Positions 1 through 12,600 of a stretch of 64,000 bases of DNA are shown piece after piece; positions within the stretch are counted from its first letter, which is position 1, and each line of letters starts with the position of its first letter. The stretch covers positions 868,001 through 932,000 of the forward strand of contig JARUPY010000079.1 of assembly GCA_029817715.1 (NCBI GenBank), given 5' to 3'. Source of the stretch: Melastoma dodecandrum. Lineage: Eukaryota; Streptophyta; Magnoliopsida; Myrtales; Melastomataceae. The position numbers were made by a program, and so were the translations under genes. The notes beneath the pieces are model-generated. The model ran no database searches. It saw only the letters and a program-made list of their open reading frames with translations, and was not told the DNA's origin.

Positions 1-1059
1 ACCCTAAATGTTAAAACATAAAAAATTAAAGCTATTATATTAAATATATTATAATATTTTATTTATTTATTAATATTTTAAAAGAAAATAATTTATTAAC
101 AAAAAATAAAAACGACACTCCATTTTTTATGAAATGAAGAGGATCCAAATTCGATAAAGAGGTAAGGTTGATATTGGAGTTAGGGGAAAAATTCCCAAAC
201 CCATATCAAATTTATCCAAATATTGTCCTGATTAATTTTTCCATTGTATTCTTAACCGATCTCTGACCCTGAATGCACAAAATTAGAAAAATCACATCTA
301 TTATTGGCGCTTAATTATTTACATGGAGTAGAAAAAGTGACAAGAAAACTAAAATAGTTATACTTCCAATTGACAATTGACATCGGATTTTAAATGTTTT
401 TATGATCGACCGACATTAAAAAGTACCTATAAAATGATCAAAACCTATTGACGATGGACTGATATGTCAAAATAATTAAATCTTTTATTCGTCGATCACA
501 CGGATTATATACCAGTCGATGGAACGAGAATACTTTGAAAAGCAAAACAAAACAATTAAAATTTCACTCACCTTATGGCGTTTAGCAGCTCTCCAATATT
601 TATCATCCCAGTGAGAACATTGATAAACGAATCCCAATTTTACTATTTCTTTCGTTTTGTATCCGTCACATCAAGCAAGCACTAGCGAAACCTTTGGACC
701 GAGGTAAAAACAGGTTTGGTCGTGTAAAATTTAAAAAAAAAAGTACAAAAGTGAAAAAATAAGAGAAAGAAGGATAATTTTGCAGGAAATATGATCACGA
801 TGGAAAGGTGGTGGTGGTGGTTTTGGTAAGTGTATTTAAAAAATATATTCAATGCATTGTGATGGGAAATTAAAAAAAAAATGTGAAGATTCAGTAATTC
901 TGATTTCAGAAAGTGTCTAATAAGATGTTATATTATGTGCTTGCATGATGACGAAGGGGGGATGCAGAATTCACCATTGACATTTTTGGATCAATTATTT
1001 CAATTCAGGCTCATTAAAATCACATTGGAAATCTCCCTCCACACACACAAAGGAGAGAA

Positions 1060-1079
1060 CCCCCCCCCCCCCCCCCCCC
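1060..1079. repeat. poly-C homopolymer run
   Basis: About 20 consecutive C residues are followed by an A-rich tract. Further C- or G-runs occur near 1536-1543, 3662-3674, 3757-3763, 3912-3923 and 4194-4204, so this gene's flanks are unusually rich in such runs. Run lengths are prone to sequencing error. Confidence 0.9.
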
Positions 1080-1347
1080 ACCCCAAAAAAGAAAAAAAAG
1101 AAGAAGAAGCATTATTATTTCCCCACATGAATGCTAATAGGAAAAAGAAATGGTAATGGTAGCGATAGAGAATAGGGCAAAAAGGAAATAAATTTTGAAA
1201 GAAAAAAAAATCAAATCCCACAAAAAAAAAGAGCCATTGATTGACATCCACACAAAAGGGAAGGTGACAAATTCGTCATTTCACTCTCTCGGTCTTATCA
1301 GAGCTTCTCCACCATGCAAAGTGCCTCTCTTCAATTTTCCTTCTCCC

Positions 1348-1348
<1 letters not shown>

Positions 1349-1384
<36 letters not shown>
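1349..1384. repeat. (TA)n microsatellite
   Basis: An uninterrupted TA dinucleotide run of about 17 units. Confidence 0.9.
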
Positions 1385-1387
<3 letters not shown>

Positions 1388-1685
1388 TTGGATTATTTAT
1401 AATTTAGTCAAACTGATTTATAAGGAACACAATGCGCGCTCGCGCACACACACACGGCATAGACACGTTTGGATTTTGATAGACATACGTGGCAGATGTC
1501 TTCCACCAGACAAAACCTCCAAGGAAAGGCACCCACCCCCCCCTTCCCCTTGCTCTTTATTATAATTATGTGGACCTTTATCTGGACACTCATTTCCATC
1601 CCATCTTACAATGGTTTCTCGTGTCGACCACGATCATATGTCGTAAGAAAAAACATGGTCACGAGAAACCCTAGTTTTGTTTTTC

Positions 1686-2140
1686 CTCTATTTAAACCTC
1701 GCTCTTGACGGCCCTAAACACGCTGACTCGGATCAGCCGTTCCACTATTATCATTCGGATGTGATACCTTATCAATCTTCTTCGGTAGCTGCGCGGGGTT
1801 CGAAAGGAGTGTGAGCTTCGCGTAGCGATGATACTACTCGTATGTATAACAGGAGCAAACTGGTTCGCATCGTTCATGTAGGGACATTCTGGGGGGCGCC
1901 CATCTATCGAGCTAGCCGAGAGCATACACGACATCTCTTTACGACGAGAAATGTAAGAACGAAAAGGGATTACGTATAACTTCCGCCGACGCAACGCTAA
2001 CATGGATATGGGGTCCGAACGTCGTCGAAACCCATATAGGCTAGATGTCGGGTAAACGAATATAACTAATGATGCCGCTCTTTGGCGGCACCTCCTGCGG
2101 GAATCTTGCCGTGCCGGGCTTCGGTTGCATGGAGCCGATT
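1686..2140. other. compositionally distinct GC-richer island, possible inserted DNA
   Basis: Composition shifts abruptly from AT-rich spacer to a balanced, CG-dinucleotide-rich sequence with almost no homopolymers, and shifts back just before the PHD gene promoter. A 103-codon open frame lies on the minus strand (1692-2003), but its product is not recognisable. The texture resembles organelle-derived or rearranged retroelement DNA; no specific source gene can be named. Confidence 0.4.
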
Positions 2141-2247
2141 AGACCATTGACTATAAAAAAGGATAACAATGTAGAGAAGAACCAAACAAAGTGTGGACAG
2201 TTGAGTTGTAGTGACATAACACCAACATCCTCCCCTCCCCTACTGAT

Positions 2248-2256
2248 TTATATATA
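2248..2256 (+). promoter_or_regulatory. putative TATA box of the PHD-finger gene
   Basis: A TTATATATA motif lies about 175 bp upstream of the PHD gene ATG. It is followed by a pyrimidine-rich then purine-rich leader, as in many plant 5' UTRs. Position and context support it, but the transcription start is not visible directly. Confidence 0.45.
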
Positions 2257-2429
2257 CACACACAAAAGACAGACAACAATTTTTTCTTACAAAATATAAT
2301 TCACTTCCTTGTTCACCTTAAAAATCCTTTCTTCACCCTCCTTTAAAATCACACCCTCCTTTTCCTTAGGAGGAAAAAAAAAAGAGAAAACCCAAGAAGG
2401 AGAAGGACAACCAAGACGAAGAAGAAGTT

Positions 2430-3355
2430 ATGGGGGATTACACTAACCAGGTGGTGTGTTGCATGTGCGGCGACATCGGATTCCCCGAGAAGCTCTTCCG
2501 CTGCTTCCGTTGCCGCAACCGCCACCAACACTCGTAAACCCAAATCTCCCCGGATCATCCCCCTCCCTTCTTCGCTAGATATCCGATTCTCGTAGTTCAT
2601 CTCAATGAGTAGTTGGGGGGCTTCGTCTTCGTCCCTCGTTTGTTGTTGATCCTTTCTCTTTTTTTACAGATGGTATCTATCTCGATTATCTAGGGCCTTT
2701 CATCTGTCGAGCGAGAGAGAGAGAGGCTGTCCGTTTTTACTTTTCCTTTTTCCTTGATAACTACCTTCGAACGCCTTCCCTTCTCCGTACGGATTTCTTT
2801 TCTATCCCATCCCGCCATCCAACGAGTGGCATGGCCGATGCTGTGATTCCGTTTCCAATCGCGTGATTCTTAGCTTATTGCGTCTGTCCCGCGATCGCGA
2901 GAACCAGGCCCACTTTTTACATCTTATGAAATGATGGTATCGATGAAGTGATGAGGCGATGGTTGTTATAAGATCAAGGAGGGAACTGGTGTGAAGATTC
3001 CTATACGGTTCGTGTTAGTGTGGAACGGCGCAGTCCCTAAGTTTCTCGTTTATGCAGGTATTGTAGCAACTACTACAGCGAATCGTCCGAGCAGATCGAG
3101 CAGTGCGACTGGTGCCGGAGCGAGGCGGGGAAGGGATCGAAGAACCAAGGGAGCTCCTCGAGGAAGTCCACATCTGGGAACGGGGAGGCGGGGACGAAAT
3201 CAGAGTACTCCGGCGGGGATAAGGTCAAGCAGAACGAGAGGGACGACACCCCGGGGGATCACAGGGTGGGGAAGAGCGGCGGCGGCGGAGGAGGCGTGCC
3301 GTCTCCTCGGACGGCCACCAGGAGGTACAAGCTCCTGAAAGATGTCATGTGCTGA
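2430..3355 (+). CDS. small PHD-type zinc-finger protein
   Basis: Two exons, 2430-2533 and 3058-3355, joined across a GT-AG intron in phase 2, give a 133-residue protein. The N-terminal half is a cysteine-rich cluster (CCMCGDIGFPEKLF, then CFRCRNRHQHSYCSNYY, then CDWC) with the Cys/His spacing of the plant PHD/RING-like family. Such domains bind two zinc ions and usually read histone tails or mediate protein contacts in the nucleus. The C-terminal half is low-complexity, rich in Ser, Gly and Lys, and ends in a basic RRYKLLKDVMC tail typical of this small plant family. The start is the first ATG after a purine-rich leader. The intron splits the metal-binding cluster, so the gene is invisible as a single long ORF. 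Family assignment is firm; biological role is unknown. Confidence 0.85.
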
Positions 3356-3489
3356 AAAAAAAGGGTTAAATTAAAGAAAAAAAAGGGGATTATGACTTTA
3401 GTCTTTTTGTGGGTGCCCTTTTGTTTATCATTTTTCATCATTACTTTTTTTTTTGTTTTCATCTTTGGTCAAACTTAAATGTAACATAT

Positions 3490-4340
3490 TTTTTTAAGCT
3501 CTCTCTCTCTGTCTATATATATATATATATACATATATATTATGTGAGTAAAGAAAATTGACCCACATAAATGTTTTATGTTTTTTTTTTTCCTAATATT
3601 GGCTTGGACAAACATCATCCTAGGTTTTATAGTAATAAAGCAAATACAGATGAATTTGTTTGGGGGGGGGGGGGATAAGATTTCAAAAAGAAGAATGATT
3701 GATTATTTTAAACAATTCCAATGTTGTGTACATGATGGAAATATTTTTTTTTTGGAGGGGGGGGTGGTGATGATTATCCATGGTTGACTAACCTAATTAT
3801 TATCACTTTCAAGCGTGGATCCCTAATCAAAAGGTGTTGGGTCGATGATGATGATGATGATGATTATAAAATCTTGGTTTGTTCAACGAGAGGAGTAAAT
3901 GACAAGACCCGGAGGGGGGGGGGGATTTAAATACTGTAGTGAATCATTTTCATAGGCATGCAATTAGATATTAAAACAATACAAAGACAATGAAGGTAGT
4001 GGTAGTGGTAGTGGTAGTACCCACACGAATAAAGAAAATAACGGATTGATACGATTGATTTTAGTTAAAATTTAATGTAGGAAGAACACATTTGTTACTG
4101 TGTTTCTATCATGCTAATACGGGGGGAGAGAGTACTGTGTGTGTGTGTGTTGTAGGATTTGTGAGTAGACACACAGTTATGGTTATTTGTGTTGGGGGGG
4201 GGGGGTCGCTGTCGCCACAGCTTCACATTTGCTAAAGGGAATTCAATGCTTACGTTCTTGTCCGAATGGGAACGCCAAAGGACAATGAATTGTGGGGTGG
4301 GGTGGATAGGACCTCTCCCTCTTTCCCATTCATCCTCCTC
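3490..4340. repeat. cluster of microsatellites and G-runs
   Basis: Contains CT repeats near 3499-3511, TA repeats near 3515-3540, G-runs at about 3662, 3757, 3912 and 4194, a GAT trinucleotide run near 3845-3862, a GGTAGT run near 3993-4018 and a GT run near 4136-4150. The open frames across it are low complexity. No gene is supported. Confidence 0.8.
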
Positions 4341-4399
4341 CTCCTCCATCATATACTTAACACACTTCTCCCTACGACTAAGCAACTCCTCCCCAACGG

Positions 4400-5320
4400 A
4401 CACTCTAAAAGTTCCTGAGAATTCACCCGAGATTCAGACTCGAATTTCAGTAATCACGCTTGAGGTATTTACGAGTGACCTGCTCGATTGTTGTGGGGTG
4501 CAGAATTCATAGTAAATATGAATGGGACAAAGCTTTTGAATTGGCCAAGAAACCTATTAGCTATAAAAAAAAAACTCATATTTATAAAAAGATTACATAA
4601 TCCTCTGTTCCTTGATACAATAAATAGTTAGTTCATGGGATTGCTGTTTTAATCTCTGCGAATACTAAGCCATAAATTTGGGATGAAAAAAGAATATGAA
4701 TAAGGGGTTTCGACGAATAATAAAATGATTAAGTGTCGGATTCTGATCACGATAAGATGCGCTAAACAGGGAAGATTGAACTCCACATCTTCGACAATAA
4801 ACAAAAATGCCTTTTGTATTTAATATTAAAAAATATTAGTTAGAACCACATTTAAAAATAAATTTGTTGTTACTTTTTATTTTGCCGGTGAAAACAATGA
4901 AATTTATATTAAATATATAATAAATAAGTTATTTCGATATCAATATTATGCTATCGAGATTAAATCTGAAATAGCCCTTAGACTATTACTTTTAAATTGG
5001 TGTTTGCCCGTGGAGAAATTAGTGTTTGAAATACTGATTTAGATTGAAATTGATGTTTCAAATGCTGATTTTTCATTTTTCTTGGCAAAATTGATGTAGA
5101 ACTATCGATATCCTTTTCAAACACTAATTTAAATACATTAGTCAAAAAATTTTAAAACTTTCTATCATATTTCACGAAATATCGTCGTTAATAATGTTTT
5201 ACTGAAATAAAACAACGTCGTACACAGCAAGGAAGAGCTAAGGTCTATATAAAAGCGTCGGGTATATTTATGATATTTGAACCAAGAAACTAACCCAAGT
5301 GCTCCCCTCTCAGTAATTGG
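4400..5320. other. AT-rich spacer, nothing recognised
   Basis: Mostly A/T with frequent stops in all frames. No protein similarity, long repeat or RNA gene is visible. Confidence 0.65.
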
Positions 5321-5329
5321 TGGGTTGGT

Positions 5330-6960
5330 GGATGGTGGGATTCACGTTGTCCCATTTGTTAATTTTAGAGTACAGCGGAAATAAAAATATAAACTTTATG
5401 TCAAAAAATAACTATACTCATGGTACGTACGATAGAAATAATATTGGTAAAGAATAAAAATAATTCTTATCTGAAAATCTTACTTCAAAACCACCGTTAA
5501 AAACAAAGAGTCCCAAGTGTGACTCCTCTAATGGTATCCACGAGCACACGATCACAAACGCCTCAACGATCTTGTAGGCGCTCGCTTCTTGAATCGACGA
5601 ATAACTTTAGGAAGCAAAACACTCAGACCTATTTTTCCTTTGAGTTTTCCTTTTGTTGAGATTCTTTTCTACGGGAACTCTAAAACACGTTCAATCTGTC
5701 AATCTCAATGTTATCTGACAACCCTCTCAATCCCATTAAATTTTTTACTTTAAAAAAAGCTTTACTTTTCAATCTTTACAATCCAAAAGACAAACGTAAG
5801 CAACGGAAAAATTAAGACAAATTTTGATTTGATCTTTATATATAATTAATATATTTAATCGTGAAATTATTTTATTTAATTAAATTTCATTTTCTTAAAT
5901 AAAAATATTTCGGATATAATATCTTAATAAATATTAAATATTCCTTTCATATTATTTACAAAAAAATATAAATCAACTAGAATAAATCCATATTCGGTTC
6001 TTTTTTCTAAATTTTGCTTCCGATATTTCATAATAAATTAATAATCCAATTAATTCTAATTCTCAAATAATAAAATGATTAATTTTAGTATCCACTAAAG
6101 TAATCAATAATATAATGTTCGTGTCGACGTGCTATGCATGCGACCCTCTAGGTCCTATACACGAAGGAAGTGTATGTCCATACACAAACTAAGGTAACCG
6201 TCTAGCAACGGTTTTTAGTCACCCAACGTGTTAGGATAATGATCATAAATCATATACCACTATGAATCGATTACTGTGTAATTCAATCTTTTCATCTAAC
6301 CGACATCCCAATTAATTCGACTCAAAATACATCATCACCAAATTAATTGTTTTACTTGATTACCAAGATATAATAGACTCACTTGAATGTAAAACATTCC
6401 TCCTATGGCCATGCATTTTAGTGTCACTAATATCTTTATCAAGTGGCCTAGATGTCAACTCTCTAATCCAAGAGAGCGATGAATCCTATATTGATTCAAC
6501 ACTATTCTCTCTACGTTTTGTCACACACCCAACAATCGTATTACTCACAATCCGGTTAAAAACTACTTTTAACGACGTCAAAGTACACAAACTCCACGTA
6601 TAGAATAAATTAAGGTCTCAAGTCAAAAGATCAGTTACACTCGTCCAAAAAGATGATTGACCAATGATATTCAATATGTGGTCCTCTTAAACGGGTCGTG
6701 TCCAGTATCCCTAATCTTAGGGTACCCCTAAGTATAACTTAGATATACCATCTCTCGGTCTATCTTGACCTCAGTTATATTCAGCGATGATCTAGATGTC
6801 CATGTCCCCTCTAAACATTTATCCGATCACGGACTATTTCAGATTAATATACTCATTAATCTGTGGACTTTATCATTAATAATTTTACGTGCAGAAAATA
6901 ATCAATGACAAATACTAGCATTTATTAATTATTTATCTACAAATACAATAAAACGTCTTG
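5330..6960. repeat. retrotransposon LTR-like degenerate repeat, probably minus orientation
   Basis: This AT-rich 1.6-kb block lacks coding potential but has the texture of a plant LTR or large non-autonomous retroelement: phrases such as GGTACCCCTAAGTATAAC and GTGTCGACGTGCTATGCATG set among short T-rich tracts. The assignment rests on resemblance to recurring plant LTR sequence, not on a matched second copy in this window. It could equally be an unrelated decayed repeat. Confidence 0.3.
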
Positions 6961-7794
6961 GCACATAAGTGAACACATTAACACCATTTTCCATTCATTT
7001 CCATTCTTATTTTTTTTTCTTTTACTTCTTACCATTATCAGCATCCCCAATTTCCTCCTCGAACAGCATAATAGAAGTGGTAGACAGATAGGGAAAGCAA
7101 ACTGGATGAAGAACAAACACTAAACAACAATAGATAGCACCGGAATGAAGCCGTGTCCCTCTCACCCCCCGTCACCCTCTTATGTAACACAGGCGTTGTA
7201 TGCAACCAAAGCATCCACCCATCAATCCATTTCATCCTCGCGATCTCGTTGCTCCAACCGGGACCAATTCCCGATCTTTGCTTTTCCCGGTCCAACCGAA
7301 ATGAGATGTTTTCTCCATTGGCGTGAAGATCACTTCAACGATACGACGTCAGCTGCAGTGAAGCCCCACAAGGCCGGATGGTAGCCACTTGTTTCCGGAT
7401 GCTTGGGACGAGCCTCTTCAAGCAGGGCACAGAAACAACAGATTCGCATTACCTCCGAAACTTCCTCTTGTTAGCCCCTCCACAAGCATCAATTTGGATC
7501 TCACAACTCGGATCGGAGGATGCACGGTTTGAACAATAAACATCCATTCCCAGCTTAAGGCCATACCGAGTTTGGAGAGGAATAGGAAATCAATCTCGGA
7601 ACAACCAATATTACAGTGGCGTCCTAGTGCTGCTGGTTGAGCGCACAGATGTGAAGTCCACACCATTTACATCGAGAGCGTGGCGGACGATTAAGTAGGC
7701 TAATCATAATTAGGGATTCGAAATACAATACATGGGACTCAAGAGTGTCATCCTAAGCTCATAAGAGTGCTCGACCCAGGATAACATGCTTGTT
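6961..7794. other. 3' flank of the BUD32 gene
   Basis: Downstream of the BUD32 stop codon on the minus strand. GC content is higher than in the spacer to its left. The open frames on both strands have no recognisable domain. It probably holds the BUD32 3' UTR and terminator. Confidence 0.45.
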
Positions 7795-9408
<1,614 letters not shown>

Positions 9409-9655
9409 CCTTCCCTCTAGAAAGGTCGAATCTTTCCCTTCTCCCCACTTCTGGGTTCACAAATCCCCAGATGGCTGCGCTGCCGTTGGTTTTGGGTTTT
9501 GTTCCAGAGGAGGAGGGAGAGGGTTTTTCTTGGCTTACCCCATTTGTTTTAGTCCTCGTACTTGTTAGTAATAACGGTAGTTGCCCAAGACTTATCAAAC
9601 CAAGTCGAAGTCGGTCCTTATTAAATCATTTTGTCCGGCTCGAGCTCGAGCTTCT
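9409..9655. promoter_or_regulatory. putative bidirectional promoter between BUD32 and CHR10-like genes
   Basis: Only 247 bp separate the two divergent start codons, so both 5' UTRs and core promoters must lie here or overlap. The segment is GC-rich near both ATGs, carries a GGTTTTGGGTTTTG-like tract, and has no clear TATA box in either direction. That fits broadly expressed TATA-less plant genes. Any upstream alternative start is not visible. Confidence 0.55.
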
Positions 9656-12600
9656 ATGAAAGCCCGCCAAAGCGACAACCGCTGCGCCACGGGAATGGAG
9701 TTCGCGGCGAGGCTGAGGGCGGCGGCCTCCGTCGTGCTCTCGGATGATTCTGGCAGCGGCGAGGCGGCGACGTTCGATACTGAGGAGGCAGGGATCAAGG
9801 CCACGCTGAAGCCTCACCAGACGGAGGGCGTCTCCTGGCTCATCAGGAGATACCGGCTAGGTGTCAACGTCGTTCTAGGTCGGATTCTCTGAGTTTGCTT
9901 TGGGTTGTCAGGTGTTGTTAGGTGTTGATTTCTTTGTGATCGGAGCTTCTGTTTTGTTGCTTGATGTTTGCAGGAGATGAGGTGGTTCTTTGTTAGCACT
10001 TAGCAGTGGTTGAGGAGGAGTTGTGGTTCGGTGTTGTTCTCTGCCCGATGTTCGTTCTCATTAGATACTGATTTGTGCTCGGAATGTTGACAGATGGGAT
10101 TGGGAAAGACCTTGCAGGCCATCTCCTTTCTGAGCTACCTGAAGGTTTCTCATCTTTCGGTCGGTCCGTTCTGTAAGTCAAGGAGGCTTTTGTTTTGCAA
10201 ATATCACTGGTTTGTGCTGCTCTTATCCTTGTTTTTTGTTTTCTGCTGCAGTGATCTTGTGTCCTTTGAGTGTGATTGATGGTTGGGTGTCGGAAGTGAC
10301 TAACTTTGCACCAAAGTTGACGGTTCTTAAGTACGTCGGTGAGAAAGAAAACCGACGCAATTTGCGCCAGCTAATGTTTAATCACACGAAACAACAGGGC
10401 TCTACCCTTCAAGTGAGTGGGGAAAGAACATCATTTTTTGGTTATAGTGCTCGTCCTACTTTTTCTGATGCTGGATCAGGTAATTAGTTTAGGTGAAATC
10501 CATTTGTAGGATCTTTCTTTGCCTTTTGACATGCTGCTGACTACATATGACATAGCCCTGGTGGATCGAGAATTCCTTTGCCAGATTCCTTGGCAATATG
10601 CTGTAGTTGATGAAGCTCAGAGACTTAAAAACCCTGACAGTGTATGTCCAACTCTGGAGCAGTCCCATGAGGAATGTTTTTAACCGTGCATAATTCAATC
10701 TTGTCAACTTGGTGATTTTGTTTCTGAATCCATCTAGAAGTATTTATATGTCACTGTTGGTTTTTATTGTAGCCACTGTTTGACTATGAGCTGTCACAGA
10801 TCAAATTTCTACACTTAACCTCAGCATGGATACTGTGACAGGTTCTATACAAGGCACTTTTGGAGCATTATGTAATTCCAAGGAGGCTGCTGATGACAGG
10901 AACTCCTATTCAAAACAATCTCGCAGAACTTTGGGCTTTGCTGCATTTTTGCATGCCTTTGATATTTGGGACTCTAGAGCAATTTCTTTCTACTTTTAAG
11001 GAAGCTGAGAATCCTTCCTCAGGTTAAAACACTTATTGTAGACTTGACTTGTTTGAAATTATTCTCGTATGAACATTTTCAGTTCATTTACATGAGCCAT
11101 GTTTCACTATTAGGCAATTTTCAGGTTTTGTGAGAACGAATTTTGTCTTTATGGATGAAAAAATGGCAACTTGTCCCATCAACAATATAAATGTGGTATA
11201 ATTTCCATAAAATTTCTATTGCATGTCTCAAACTGTTTGGATAACATGGTTCTCCTATATGGGCCAATATTAGGCTAGAAATTGTTAGATCTGTAGAACT
11301 TGCATTCGAAGTATCCTTTGTTGCATCAACTCATTGCGTTGAAACCAGATTATATAGAACTAGCTTTGGGGATCAATAAAGTCTTGTTTAATTCCGTGTG
11401 ACTTCTAAAACATGAAAAGGATGGTGTAGCATATAGAAACAAAATGGAAAGTTCTTTTTCTCATTCTAAGATTGCTATTACTGAAAGCCAGCGGACAACA
11501 TTCTCTATTTCTTATAGGTGGTAGTATCCAGCGCAGCCGTTGAGATTTAAACTTGGGACTCCTTAGTGAATTCTTAGAGCCCTGAGTACTGTGATACCCC
11601 CTTGGGGATACACATATATCTCTTATGACCTAGTTAGAAGTTAGAAAAGTACAATGAAGAATTATATATGCTGAAGTATGAGTAGCGCAAGGATCCCTTC
11701 TACTAAACACATTCCACGACTGATATTGCCCTTTTCTGATGAGACATCTCAATCTATCATTTGCAATTGCATGTTTTCATGTTTGTTCTTTTTTCTTTAT
11801 TTGTACAGCTGTTGATGAGGTGAGGGCTGGAAAGATAATTTCGTTCTTAAGGTTCATATTAAGAGCTTTCATGCTTCGAAGAACTAAATTACAGCTTATC
11901 GAGAAAGGAACCCTTGTGTTGCCATCGCTTACTGAGATAACAGTGTGAGTCCTTTAATTGGTCTAATTTCCTTCACGATGCAAATGGTCCTCCATTTCTG
12001 TTCATTTCTTAACCAATTGTTCTATAAACTGCAAAAATATTATAGGATGGCGCCAATGGTCAGTCTACAGCAAAAGGTGTATGTGTCAATATTGAGAAAA
12101 GAACTACCGAGACTACTTGCCCTCTCTTCTGGAACCCTTGGCCATCAGTCGTTGCATAATATTGTACGGACGATGATACTTTTGACAGTTAACTTTGTGG
12201 TTTCACTAATTAATGACTCCCTAATTACGATGTTCACAGTAGATCTTTGTGCACTTTTGAAGAGGCATTTTATGTTGTTCATCTACAAAGTTCAAAAAAT
12301 GCTCGTTTCGCCTTTATTTATTGATAGCTTCCCGGCTTGATTGGTTGCATTTATAATAGAGGATGGTGCTGGGCGACCAATCGTAATTTTGGCTGGCCAC
12401 ATGTCCAGAGAGGATAGTGCAAAGTGCTTGTTTGCTGGTTTTCAAAATGAGCATTTCTAAATTGCGGGGTGCGGGGCAGTTAATTACAGAATTCAGCTAG
12501 ATGAACATACAAAATGATTTAGCATAAAGCACTAGCAAGGGGCTTTTATGATGAAGAACTTTTCCTAGTTTCGATACTAGCATTGCTGTGGAAAAATAAA

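Larger units (their letters stand above)
1..1685. other. AT-rich intergenic DNA, no gene recognised
   Basis: No reading frame here resembles a known protein. The short open frames are low-complexity products of homopolymer and dinucleotide runs. The stretch is mostly A/T with scattered microsatellites and is best read as ordinary plant spacer. Confidence 0.7.

Noticed and set aside
4095..4512. Overlapping open frames of about 100 codons on both strands
   Set aside because: They are created by CTCC, GGGG and GT low-complexity runs. No domain, splice context or codon bias supports a gene.
7038..7666. Open frames of about 80 codons downstream of BUD32
   Set aside because: Both strands are open with unrelated, unrecognisable products. 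Position fits a 3' flank.
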